Below are positions 17,179 through 23,839 of a stretch of 23,839 nucleotides of DNA, piece by piece. The notes under the pieces were generated by a model. The model saw only the letters and a list, made by a program, of their open reading frames with translations. It was not told the origin of the DNA and made no database searches. The stretch spans positions 1 to 23,839 of the forward strand of contig JAWUVP010000056.1 of NCBI GenBank assembly GCA_034112285.1, given 5' to 3'. A program made the position numbers and the translations under genes. Origin of the DNA: JAWUVP01 sp034112285 (GTDB taxonomy: Bacteria; Pseudomonadota; Gammaproteobacteria; JABDGN01). How positions within the stretch are numbered: the stretch's first letter is position 1; each line of letters opens with the position of its first letter.

Positions 17179-17754
17179 TTAAAGGTCCCAATGTTCACGC
17201 AAGGCTTGTTTTAAATACTCAGGATATTCTTCATTATTGTTTTGCTGCCAGAGTACATCATCGCAGGCAAAATTACGCATATCGTCAATACGCATGGGGA
17301 AGAGTATACCGTTGATATGGTCGGTTTCATGTTGAACGACTTTGGCTTCAAATCCTGTCGCCTCTTTTTTAATGACGTTTGCTTCACGGTCATAGCCGCT
17401 ATAACGAATGTGTGTGGGCCGGGCAACTAAGCCGCGATAGCCAGGAACGCTTAAGCACCCTTCCCAACTGGCGTCGGTTTCTTCGGTTAAATACTCTATT
17501 TCGGGGTTTATCACCACAGTTAGTGGCAAAGGTTCAGCGGTAGGATAGCGAGGTGAGTGTGTGATTTCAAACACAAAAATACGTACATCGTAACCAATTT
17601 GCGGGGCTGCTATGCCTACGCCACCGTAATGGCGCATATTTTCTATTAAATCGTCAATAATGGTTTGGGTCTCATCGGCAATAATATCGGCAACCGTGTT
17701 TGCCACTTGCAGAAGGCTGGGCGCCCCCATTCTTACTAGTTTTCGTATCGCCAT
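17179..17754 (-). CDS. def: Peptide deformylase
   Basis: Removes the formyl group from the N-terminal methionine of new proteins. The 191-residue chain has all three motifs: GVGIAAPQIG (45-54), EGCLSVPG (98-105, metal ligand Cys100) and QHETDHINGILF (141-152, metal ligands His142 and His146, catalytic Glu143). The length is slightly over the usual 165-180 residues. AGGGAG lies six bases before ATG 17754, a strong ribosome site. fmt, the usual partner of def, is not adjacent, so this may be a second deformylase gene of the genome or one separated from fmt. It is preceded by the terminator of the lexA unit, so it has its own promoter. Confidence 0.96.
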   Translation of the reverse strand: MAIRKLVRMGAPSLLQVANTVADIIADETQTIIDDLIENMRHYGGVGIAAPQIGYDVRIFVFEITHSPRYPTAEPLPLTVVINPEIEYLTEETDASWEGCLSVPGYRGLVARPTHIRYSGYDREANVIKKEATGFEAKVVQHETDHINGILFPMRIDDMRNFACDDVLWQQNNNEEYPEYLKQALREHWDL

Positions 17755-17852
17755 TTATATCTCCCTGTGATGATGAGCTTAGGCTATCCCCATCGTACCT
17801 GAAAATGGGATGACTATAAACAATGGAGCTAGATCCGCAGTGAAATAGGCAT

Positions 17853-17876
17853 AAAAAAAACCCCCAATAAAGGGGG
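17853..17876 (-). terminator. Rho-independent terminator of the lexA operon
   Basis: On the minus strand CCCCC-TTTATT-GGGGG is followed by eight T's (complement of 17853-17860). It lies 74 bases past the stop of the 41-codon gene, closing the lexA unit before def. Confidence 0.85.
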
Positions 17877-17949
17877 CATGAAATTTAGTATCTAGGAGAT
17901 ATTTTCGCCTTCCGTGGCATTTAGTCCGTGTTGTAAATGGGCAAGTGGG

Positions 17950-18075
17950 TTATGCGGCCCGCTTACGCCATTTTAACTTTAGCTTTAAGCGTGACTGTTT
18001 GGTGGCCATGCTGGGAGCATTGTCTGTTAAAAGTGAGGTGATGGTGTCTTGTGTGTTTAATTTAAAAAAGCTCAT
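17950..18075 (-). CDS. Small cationic protein (41 aa) co-transcribed with lexA
   Basis: The reading frame opens MSFFKLNTQD and ends KLKLKWRKRAA. It starts 12 bases beyond the lexA stop. A perfect AGGAG ribosome site (complement of 18082-18086) sits six bases before ATG 18075, better than that of most neighbours, and the unit's terminator follows. The N-terminal half is neutral; the C-terminal 17 residues are strongly basic, with alternating K and L. No signal peptide or membrane span is seen. I do not recognise the family. The position behind lexA means LexA autoregulation would also control it, the place where some gammaproteobacteria carry sulA or other SOS genes. It could be an SOS checkpoint or toxin-like peptide, but that is inference. 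Confidence 0.65.
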   Translation of the reverse strand: MSFFKLNTQDTITSLLTDNAPSMATKQSRLKLKLKWRKRAA

Positions 18076-18087
18076 GTGAGTCTCCTG

Positions 18088-18687
18088 TTATTTTAATCGG
18101 CCAATGCGCAATAAACCTAAGTAAATGCCTTGAATAGTCACTCTACCTGCTTGATATTCCATGGGAACTAATGCAGGGTTGGATGGAATAAGGCTCACGG
18201 TGTTGTTGGCCTTATCGTGGTGGATGCGTTTTAAGGTAGCGGCTTCTTGGTCAATAAGGCAGACCACAATTTCGCCACTTTTTGCGGTGTTGCTCGATTG
18301 ACAAACAATGAGGTCGCCATCACAGATATTATCGCCAATCATTGAATCGCCTTTTATTTCTAATAAATAGCGATCATGTCCGAGTAATAATGAAGGAATA
18401 TTGATGATTTCCGGCATGGAAATCGCCTCAATAGGTTGACCTGCCGCTATGCGGCCCACAAGTGGCAAGCCAGCCTCTTCTTCATTAAGAAGCTCAATAT
18501 TGCGCCGACGTTTGGGCAGCAATTTAATAAATCCCGCTAACTGTAACGCTTGAAGGTTGCGTTGCACCAAGCTGCGTGACTTAATGTTAAGTCCCGTTAG
18601 AATTTCGCTAATGGTGGGAGAAAACCCATTAGCGGTAATGTAATCTTGAATAATATGTAAGGTCTTGTGTTGACTTTGGCTTAACAT
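18088..18687 (-). CDS. lexA: LexA, SOS-response repressor/autoprotease
   Basis: A 199-residue LexA. The N-terminal winged helix (about 1-65) reads SPTISEILTGLNIKSRSLVQRNLQAL, with a basic stretch KRRR at 59-62. The self-cleavage site is Ala82-Gly83 in VGRIAAGQ. The catalytic dyad is Ser115 (IKGDSMIGDNI) and Lys153 (ATLKRI). On RecA activation it cleaves itself and derepresses the SOS genes. The start at 18687 follows AGGT eight bases upstream, and a promoter with a 17-base spacer lies before it. It is the first gene of a two-gene unit with the 41-residue protein. No CTGT-N8-ACAG box is seen, so the operator here may be non-canonical. Confidence 0.95.
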   Translation of the reverse strand: MLSQSQHKTLHIIQDYITANGFSPTISEILTGLNIKSRSLVQRNLQALQLAGFIKLLPKRRRNIELLNEEEAGLPLVGRIAAGQPIEAISMPEIINIPSLLLGHDRYLLEIKGDSMIGDNICDGDLIVCQSSNTAKSGEIVVCLIDQEAATLKRIHHDKANNTVSLIPSNPALVPMEYQAGRVTIQGIYLGLLRIGRLK

Positions 18688-18717
18688 TTTAAATACCTGT
18701 TTTGTACCGATGAAAGA

Positions 18718-18746
18718 AGTATAGGGTATATATTGGGTACGCGCAA
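18718..18746 (-). promoter_or_regulatory. lexA promoter with repeats in the spacer
   Basis: Minus-strand TTGCGC (-35, 18741-18746) and TATACT (-10, 18718-18723) are exactly 17 bases apart. The spacer reads GTACCCAATATATACCC, giving two TACCC units 11 bases apart. A third, inverted, unit (ATACCC on the plus strand, 18767-18772) lies upstream. This is a plausible repressor site, but it does not match the E. coli SOS box. Confidence 0.55.
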
Positions 18747-18850
18747 GGTCTTTTCTTACCTTTTTTATACCCCAAGTAAATCAACTGCTTAACTAGTTAT
18801 TATTTCCAATGCAGGGTAAAATAGCGGCATTATTAATTGTGGAGAATTGC

Positions 18851-19594
18851 ATGTTCAAGCGTTGGGCTTTACCTCTTGTGGCTATAATCACGCTCGGATT
18901 GAGTGCCTGCGCCACCTCCACTAACCCCGATAACTTTGCCCAGGCTAAGGTTAACTTTGCTGAGCAAAACTATTTTGATGCCTACCAGCAATTATTGGTT
19001 CCCGCGGCTAAAGGTAATGCCGATGCTGAATATGCGCTGGGCTATCTCTATTATTATGGTAAGGGTACTGCCGTGAATCATGATTTAGGGAAGCAATGGA
19101 TTTTAAAATCTGCCCAACAAGGCAACGAGCAAGCCAAGCAAGCTTACCAAATGATTATGGCGCGTGAGCAAGGCATTATGCCTGCCGAAGCTGCCGCAAC
19201 ACCGGCGGTGTACCACCCTGCTAGACTTGCTGCGCATAAACGTAAAACAAAATTAGTGCGGCACCACTCTGGTGTGAATACCGCCACCACGCACGCTGAA
19301 AAAGCGTTGCTCGCCGCGCCAAAATCAAACTATACGGTGCAATTACTTGCCGGGCCAAACTCAGCTTATGCGGCTAAATTTATTACTAAAAACAAGCTTG
19401 GTAAAAGTGCGCGCTATTTTCACCGTCAGCTGAATGGCAAAGATTTTTATGTGGTGGTGTATGGTCTTTATGCAACACAGGCGCGAGCGAATGCCGCCGT
19501 GAGTCAGCTGCCTAGCAAGATTCAAAAATTAAAGCCTTGGGTGCGCCGCCTTGCGAGTGTGCAACATGAGATTGTGGCATTAAAGCGCCAATGA
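18851..19594 (+). CDS. Lipoprotein with Sel1-like repeat and SPOR domain (DamX-type)
   Basis: A 247-residue envelope lipoprotein. The start at ATG 18851 is chosen because GGAG (18841-18844) is six bases upstream and the frame then opens with a lipoprotein signal (MFKRWALPLV ... LSAC, Cys20 lipidated). An in-frame ATG at 18809 would add 14 residues ahead of the signal. A Sel1-like repeat occurs at about 55-95 (GNADAEYALGYLYYYGKG, then QWILKSAQQGNEQAK). An Ala/Lys/His-rich linker follows, then a SPOR domain at about 160-238 (YTVQLLAGPNSAYAAKF ... YVVVYGLYATQARANAAV), close in wording to the E. coli DamX SPOR domain. SPOR domains bind denuded peptidoglycan at the septum, so a role in division or cell-wall remodelling is likely. 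It is divergent from lexA. Confidence 0.9.
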   Translation: MFKRWALPLVAIITLGLSACATSTNPDNFAQAKVNFAEQNYFDAYQQLLVPAAKGNADAEYALGYLYYYGKGTAVNHDLGKQWILKSAQQGNEQAKQAYQMIMAREQGIMPAEAAATPAVYHPARLAAHKRKTKLVRHHSGVNTATTHAEKALLAAPKSNYTVQLLAGPNSAYAAKFITKNKLGKSARYFHRQLNGKDFYVVVYGLYATQARANAAVSQLPSKIQKLKPWVRRLASVQHEIVALKRQ

Positions 19595-19604
19595 GCTTGG
19601 CGCT
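19584..19604. terminator. Bidirectional terminator between the SPOR lipoprotein and serS
   Basis: AGCGCCAA (19584-19591) and TTGGCGCT (19597-19604) form a perfect eight-base stem with a five-base loop. It overlaps the lipoprotein stop codon and lies five bases beyond the serS stop. The flanking T-tracts are short, so efficiency is uncertain. Confidence 0.55.
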
Positions 19605-19608
19605 AAGT

Positions 19609-20883
19609 TTACGCTTTTAGTTGCTTGCAGCCCATATAAGGCTGTAACACCGCAGGAATGTCGATAGTCCCATCGGCATTTTGATAATTTTCTAAAATAG
19701 CCACTAAAGTTCTGCCCGCAGGAAGACCTGAGCCATTAAGCGTGTGCACCAACTCTGGCTTGCCTGTTTCAGGGTTACGCCAGCGAGCTTTGAGGCGCCG
19801 GGCTTGGAAGTCTTCAAAGTTACTGCACGATGAAATTTCGCGGTAGGTGTTTTGGCTTGGGATCCAAGCTTCAATATCATAAGTTTTTGCGGCGTTAAAT
19901 CCGGTGTCGCCACCACAAAGTGTGATAATGCGATAAGGTAGTTCAAGTTTTTGCATAATATTTTCTGCATTTTGCACCAGCTCTTCTAAGTGTTGATACG
20001 ACTCTTCTTGCTTGACTATGCGTACCATTTCTACTTTTTCAAATTGGTGCTGGCGAATTAAACCGCGCGTATCTTTGCCGTAAGAGCCGGCTTCACTACG
20101 AAAACACGGTGTGTGCGCAACATATTTTAACGGTAATTTTACCGCATCAATAATTTCATCGCGCACTAAATTAGTGAGCGGGACTTCGGCGGTGGGGATT
20201 AAGGCGTAGTCCCAGTCGCCGGCAATGCTAAAGAGATCTTCTGAAAATTTGGGGAGTTGGCCGGTGCCATATAAGCTATCGTGATTCACTAAATAAGGCA
20301 CGTAGACTTCTTCGTAGCCATGCTCGTCAGTTTGCACGTCTAGCATGAATTGAATTAAAGCGCGCTGCAGTTTTGCAAGCGGGCCTTTTAATACCACAAA
20401 GCGCGAACCGGTTAATTTGCTGCCGGCGGCAAAATCCATTTGTTTTAAGGCTTCACCTAAGTCAACGTGATCTTTAATCTCAAAATCAAAGGTTTTGGGT
20501 GTGCCCCATTTGCGCACTTCAACATTATCGTCTTCATTTAAGCCGGCAGGCACGGAATTGTGTAATAAATTGGGCACGGCTAATTGTATTGTTTTCAGCT
20601 CATTTAAAACATTAGCGGTTTGCTCTTCGAGTTGTTTTAACTCATCACCCAGCTGCCCTACTTCGGCTAATAAGGGTTGAATGTCTTCACCTGACGCTTT
20701 CGCTTTGCCAATCATTTTTGAGCGTGCATTACGTTGGTTTTGCAACTCTTGCGTGTTGATTTGCAAGCCTTTGCGTTGAGTTTCTAAGGTGTTTATGTGC
20801 TCCACATCTAAAGTAAATCCACGGCGTTTTAGTTGCTCTGCAGTGTGGGCGATATCTTGGCGAAAATGTTTAGTATCAAGCAT
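19609..20883 (-). CDS. serS: Seryl-tRNA synthetase
   Basis: A class II synthetase charging tRNA-Ser and tRNA-Sec. At 424 residues it has the usual bacterial length. Residues about 1-105 form the antiparallel coiled coil that grips the long variable arm (AEQLKRRGF ... LKQLEEQTANVLNEL). The serine site shows TAEVPLTN (231-238). Motif 2 is FRSEAGSYGKDTRGLIRQHQ (261-280), then FEKVE. Motif 3 is LNGSGLPAGRTLVAILENY (382-400). The start at 20883 overlaps the stop of the oxygenase gene by eight bases (ATG inside the last codons), with GAGG six bases before the ATG, so the two are translationally coupled. It is the last gene of the crcB-oxygenase-serS unit. Confidence 0.97.
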   Translation of the reverse strand: MLDTKHFRQDIAHTAEQLKRRGFTLDVEHINTLETQRKGLQINTQELQNQRNARSKMIGKAKASGEDIQPLLAEVGQLGDELKQLEEQTANVLNELKTIQLAVPNLLHNSVPAGLNEDDNVEVRKWGTPKTFDFEIKDHVDLGEALKQMDFAAGSKLTGSRFVVLKGPLAKLQRALIQFMLDVQTDEHGYEEVYVPYLVNHDSLYGTGQLPKFSEDLFSIAGDWDYALIPTAEVPLTNLVRDEIIDAVKLPLKYVAHTPCFRSEAGSYGKDTRGLIRQHQFEKVEMVRIVKQEESYQHLEELVQNAENIMQKLELPYRIITLCGGDTGFNAAKTYDIEAWIPSQNTYREISSCSNFEDFQARRLKARWRNPETGKPELVHTLNGSGLPAGRTLVAILENYQNADGTIDIPAVLQPYMGCKQLKA

Positions 20884-21748
20884 TGGCTTCCTCTTTTGTG
20901 GCAGTGCGATAGCCTAATTCGACTAGGCGTTCATGTAAATAACTGGCTTGGGTGTGGCGCTCAGATAATACCACGTCAGGGCGTGGGTGTACGAACAGCG
21001 GACAGGACATTCGCGCTGCTGAGCGGGTGTTCTCACAGGGGTTGATAACCCGGTGTAAAGTAGATGGATAATAACCTTGCGTGCATTCTTGCAGCATATC
21101 GCCGGCATTAATTATCAGGTTGCCGTGCTCGGCGGGAATGTCCACCCAGTCGCCGTTGATGTTTTTAGCTTGCAAACCATTTTGTGTGCCGGCCGTTAAG
21201 ATGGTAATTAAGTCAATATCTGCATGTGCCGCCGCGCGAACCGCCCCAGCAGCTTCTGTGCCGGTTTGGCTGGGATAGTAGTTAACACGAAACAGTGTTT
21301 GCATACTATCAGCCACCATGCTGGGTAGGCTTTGTGAAAGTGTATCAATAATTTCTGCAGGGGTTTCAGCTTGTAACCAAGTTAACAACTGTTTGGCCAT
21401 GGTGTACATTTGGTCATACAAAGCCAATGTTTGTGCGCGCAAACCTTCCGGACAGCTGCCATGCAAAAAGAAGTTGAAATATTCTTTTAAATCACGCGCA
21501 GAATGCCCTTTGGCAATTTCTGAAATGGAGGGAGGAACCCAGCCAATTTGGGTGATGCGGTCGCAAAGAAAGTTTTCTTTTGCAGCCGTGTCTTGCTCAA
21601 AAAAGGTTTGCCAAGCTTGATAAAATTGATTAATTTCATCTTCTGCAATCGGGTGATGGGTTAGCACGGCAAAGCCAGTTTCACGCAATGATGCTGCAAA
21701 CTGTTTCCCCGCATCGGCAGCAGTGCAGTTAATAGATTGTATTGTCAT
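20876..21748 (-). CDS. 2-oxoglutarate/Fe(II)-dependent oxygenase, isopenicillin-N-synthase-like family
   Basis: A 290-residue non-haem iron oxygenase. The double-stranded beta-helix core has the iron facial triad His175-x-Asp177 (AAHADIDLITIL) and His232 (STLHRVINP), and the co-substrate-binding Arg246-x-Ser248 (ARMSCPLFVHP). LFRVNYYPS (152-160) is the usual strand before the core. The N-terminal DIOX_N-like part contains GFAVLTHHPI (25-34). All catalytic residues are present, so it should be active; the substrate is unknown, and the family ranges from antibiotic synthesis to small-molecule hydroxylation. AGGGGA lies five bases before the start and overlaps the crcB stop. Its 3' end overlaps serS. 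No biosynthetic cluster surrounds it. Confidence 0.92.
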   Translation of the reverse strand: MTIQSINCTAADAGKQFAASLRETGFAVLTHHPIAEDEINQFYQAWQTFFEQDTAAKENFLCDRITQIGWVPPSISEIAKGHSARDLKEYFNFFLHGSCPEGLRAQTLALYDQMYTMAKQLLTWLQAETPAEIIDTLSQSLPSMVADSMQTLFRVNYYPSQTGTEAAGAVRAAAHADIDLITILTAGTQNGLQAKNINGDWVDIPAEHGNLIINAGDMLQECTQGYYPSTLHRVINPCENTRSAARMSCPLFVHPRPDVVLSERHTQASYLHERLVELGYRTATKEEANA

Positions 21749-21757
21749 TATTATCCC

Positions 21758-22135
21758 CTATTTTAAATTAACGATGAGCATACCCAACGTAGTTGCCAGC
21801 AAGCAGCCAAACAGATTTGCCAGCATGTAACCTGCCGCGGCAAAGTAGCGTTGCGCTAAAATCAGCTGCAAGCTATCAAGCGAAAAAGTCGAAAACGTGG
21901 TAAACGCCCCCAGCACGCCGATGATAAGAAACAAGCGCCCAGCATCAGTTTGCATGTATTTAGTCAATAAACCGTAGGCGAGCATACCAATAAGGAAAGA
22001 GCCGATTAGATTGACCAATAAGGTTGCTAAAGGGAATGTGGTTATCTTACCCGCCGCGCAGGCCAAATAGACAAAATAACGTAGGCTTGCGCCCAGTGCG
22101 CCACCTAAGGCGACATAAATAATGTTCATAATCAA
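21758..22135 (-). CDS. crcB: CrcB/Fluc fluoride channel
   Basis: A 125-residue inner-membrane protein with four hydrophobic segments (about 3-25, 35-58, 66-90, 98-122), forming a dual-topology dimer that exports fluoride. Signatures are GGALGASLRY (11-20, Arg19), the second-helix TLLVNLIGSFLIG (38-50, pore Asn42) and GVLGAFTTFSTFS (73-85, with the phenylalanine and sodium-site segment). The start is MIMN at 22135; neither this ATG nor the one two codons in has a clear ribosome site. No fluoride-riboswitch fold is recognisable in the short leader. It is the first gene of the unit with the oxygenase and serS. Confidence 0.95.
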   Translation of the reverse strand: MIMNIIYVALGGALGASLRYFVYLACAAGKITTFPLATLLVNLIGSFLIGMLAYGLLTKYMQTDAGRLFLIIGVLGAFTTFSTFSLDSLQLILAQRYFAAAGYMLANLFGCLLATTLGMLIVNLK

Positions 22136-22165
22136 ATCAGTATGGGTGATGGTTACAATGGCTGA

Positions 22166-22171
22166 ATTATA
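22166..22171 (-). promoter_or_regulatory. -10 element of the crcB operon
   Basis: An exact TATAAT on the minus strand about 30 bases before the crcB start. The -35 region (CGCA-rich) is weak. Confidence 0.4.
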
Positions 22172-22408
22172 CGGGTTGCTGCATAAATTGCGAGTATCAT
22201 TTATGTCTGGCTGTTGTCATTCGCGTGATGCGGCAACCTGATGATCTTTGCCAAAAAAAAACAGCAGAATACCATGTGCCCTGGGGCTTTTTTGTAGTAG
22301 ATTTTTATTCATAAAGCCTTAATGTTGCTCATATATAGTACATGCACAATGATAATTAGAAGTGTTAAATGCCATACAGGTGTTATTGCACCAAAAGGAT
22401 AGAATAAG

Positions 22409-23839
22409 ATGGAATGGAAGAGAAAAGTAGAGGAGCTTCGTATGCCTCTACTGGTTGCTGCCGGCAACCAGGATTGGGAGGAATGTGAACGCTTACTTGA
22501 AGCAGGCGCCAGATTTGGTCATAAAGGTGCTAGGGCTCGTGTAGAGGGTGCTGTATATGCATTTGAACATTTCATCCGCCATTCGCAAGCAGACCTTATT
22601 AATCAGTCTCTCGAAATAGCTTATGAGGATAATTTATCATTTTTTCTACTGAAAGCTAGCCTCACAGCCGAGGATGTTCAAAGCGCTTCATCAATCGTCG
22701 ATTATGTTTTTAATTTTAGAGCAGAAAAAAATTTTTATGTGCTGTCGGGCGTAGCAAGCTCGGTTATTTGTGCTGCTCTAACTGAGAAATGGAAGCATGC
22801 AGACTTGCTTCGAGAAAAATTACCTTTAATGAAACCTGAAGATATAAACAGACGGAGATACGCTAATGGACCTAAGCGGGGTGAGCGTTTGATAACAATG
22901 TTAGTTGAGCTAGCTTCAGCGCAGCGTTGGTCTGCATGCAATACTTTAATAGATTGGCTTCAACTGAAGAGTACTTGGCTCTTAAAGGCATCTATTATGC
23001 GAGACATTCGTTCGAAGCGTAGTCCATTTCGGAGTGAAACCGCAAACGTGATGGAATTTTTCTGTGAAGCTAAGAAACAAGCGCTCATTATAAAAATCTT
23101 ACCTTACTATAACTTAACCTCTTATTTTGAGGGTGAAAAAATTATCCTCTGGCTTTGTAATAGAGGCCATATCAATGGGTTGCATACGATTATAAATTCT
23201 TTCGAACCAACACAAGGAGATAAAGAAGGATTTGGTCATGCATTAAATTTTTTCGCCTCAAAACAAAACTGGCCTATGTGTTATCAATTGCTAGAAATGA
23301 GTCATATTTCAATGAATCAGCAAAGCCCATGTGGCAACGCCATTGAGCACTTTTCTGATTATCAACAATATGAGCTAATGTTAAAAGCCATTCAGAAAGT
23401 TGATTTAAGCAGCTCAATCAATGGCCTGCCTGTACTCTATCAAATCATGAAGAAGCCCAGTTTTATTAATATTGTTAAATACCTTATTTCTATTCGTAAA
23501 ACCACCGCGGATGATGCTGAAGGCTTTGGGCTCGCCTTACTGGTTTTTGCTAAAAATAAAGACTGGCCAATGTGTCAACGCCTGTTAACCATACCGAATA
23601 TTTCTTTAGATTGGTGTGATTTTAATGCGACCGAGGGGTTAACCTACGCGGTGCAATACTTTTGCCGTTATGAACAAGCAGGCTTAATGGCTGCTATCAA
23701 CGCTAATCCTAAATGGAAAGTGAGCAGTGAGAAAATTCAAACTTTAAATTTAATGCCTATTCCAAAAGCAGATGCACAACTGGGGAGACATTTCTCCAGG
23801 CCATCATATCTGAAAATAGACCCTAGCCCTGGTAGACGA
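22409..23839 (+). CDS. Degenerate ankyrin-like repeat protein, open to the right edge (477 codons visible)
   Basis: The frame from ATG 22409 stays open for 477 codons to the window end, with AAAAGGA about nine bases upstream. No signal peptide or catalytic motif was found. Helical repeat-like units share a recurring W-x2-C-x2-L-[LI] motif: Trp23/Cys26 (NQDWEECERLL), Trp174/Cys177 (AQRWSACNTLI), Trp288/Cys291 (KQNWPMCYQLL) and Trp386/Cys389 (NKDWPMCQRLL). The last two repeats also share EGFG-x-AL about 12 residues earlier. Unit spacing is about 98-151 residues. The opening LLVAAGNQDWEECERLLEAG resembles an ankyrin repeat; later units diverge. It is divergent from crcB and is the sole plus-strand gene here. 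Host-interacting effectors of intracellular gammaproteobacteria often have such repeats, but that role is inference. Confidence 0.8.
   Translation, partial: MEWKRKVEELRMPLLVAAGNQDWEECERLLEAGARFGHKGARARVEGAVYAFEHFIRHSQADLINQSLEIAYEDNLSFFLLKASLTAEDVQSASSIVDYVFNFRAEKNFYVLSGVASSVICAALTEKWKHADLLREKLPLMKPEDINRRRYANGPKRGERLITMLVELASAQRWSACNTLIDWLQLKSTWLLKASIMRDIRSKRSPFRSETANVMEFFCEAKKQALIIKILPYYNLTSYFEGEKIILWLCNRGHINGLHTIINSFEPTQGDKEGFGHALNFFASKQNWPMCYQLLEMSHISMNQQSPCGNAIEHFSDYQQYELMLKAIQKVDLSSSINGLPVLYQIMKKPSFINIVKYLISIRKTTADDAEGFGLALLVFAKNKDWPMCQRLLTIPNISLDWCDFNATEGLTYAVQYFCRYEQAGLMAAINANPKWKVSSEKIQTLNLMPIPKADAQLGRHFSRPSYLKIDPSPGRR

Noticed and set aside
18688..18710. E. coli-type SOS box in the lexA leader (ACCTGTTTTGTACC)
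   Set aside because: The CTGT half has no ACAG partner at the right spacing; the sequence is not palindromic.
22136..22200. Fluoride riboswitch ahead of crcB
   Set aside because: The leader lacks the conserved GGCGAUGGUGUUCGCC-like and pseudoknot segments and is too short from the predicted start.
22254..22297. A-run and T-run around GCCC/GGGC, terminator-like
   Set aside because: The stem is only 3-4 bases with a tiny loop, and no gene ends there on the plus strand.

Overview
The window reads as a chromosomal segment of an AT-leaning gammaproteobacterium. SerS, LexA, DbpA, RhlE, a long-form QueF, CrcB and peptide deformylase are all of gammaproteobacterial type. Two large proteins without recognisable domains, one of them made of degenerate ankyrin-like units, would suit a host-associated lineage such as the Legionellales; that placement is inference. 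Most genes lie on the minus strand.

Layout. 1-800: the edge of a decayed mobile region, with the N-terminus of a tyrosine recombinase running off the left end (minus) and a frameshifted N-terminal scrap of a type I methylase hsdM (plus). 806-2032: an unrecognised 408-residue protein. 2264-4954: a copper operon in which a multicopper oxidase fused to a CopB-like outer-membrane barrel is followed by a CueR-like MerR regulator; a MerR-type promoter with an over-long spacer precedes it. 5222-6064: queF. 6262-7644: dbpA (plus). 8045-9688: a soluble PAS histidine kinase without a partner. 10030-11313: rhlE. 11493-14906: a SWIM/SNF2 helicase. 15004-16992: a secreted subtilisin-like protease. 17179-17754: def. 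17950-18687: lexA followed by a 41-codon small gene and a strong terminator. 18851-19594: a Sel1/SPOR lipoprotein (plus), divergent from lexA. 19609-22135: crcB, a 2-oxoglutarate/Fe(II) oxygenase and serS as a tight operon. 22409-23839: a plus-strand reading frame open to the right end, encoding a repeat protein with a recurring W-x2-C-x2-L-[LI] motif.

How the genes work together. The copper unit is self-contained: sensor, operator, oxidase and outer-membrane barrel lie in one transcription unit. The lexA unit carries a short cationic peptide gene that would be made whenever LexA is derepressed. The crcB-oxygenase-serS unit looks like the common crcB-serS pair with an oxygenase inserted between them. 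No rRNA, tRNA, CRISPR array or complete insertion sequence was seen. Several long palindromes (5091-5136, 7789-7825, 9950-9984, 9994-10023) lie in the spacers and are probably terminators or REP-like elements. The most interesting items are the oxidase-barrel fusion with its operator, the lexA-linked small gene, the split crcB-serS pair and the right-end repeat protein.
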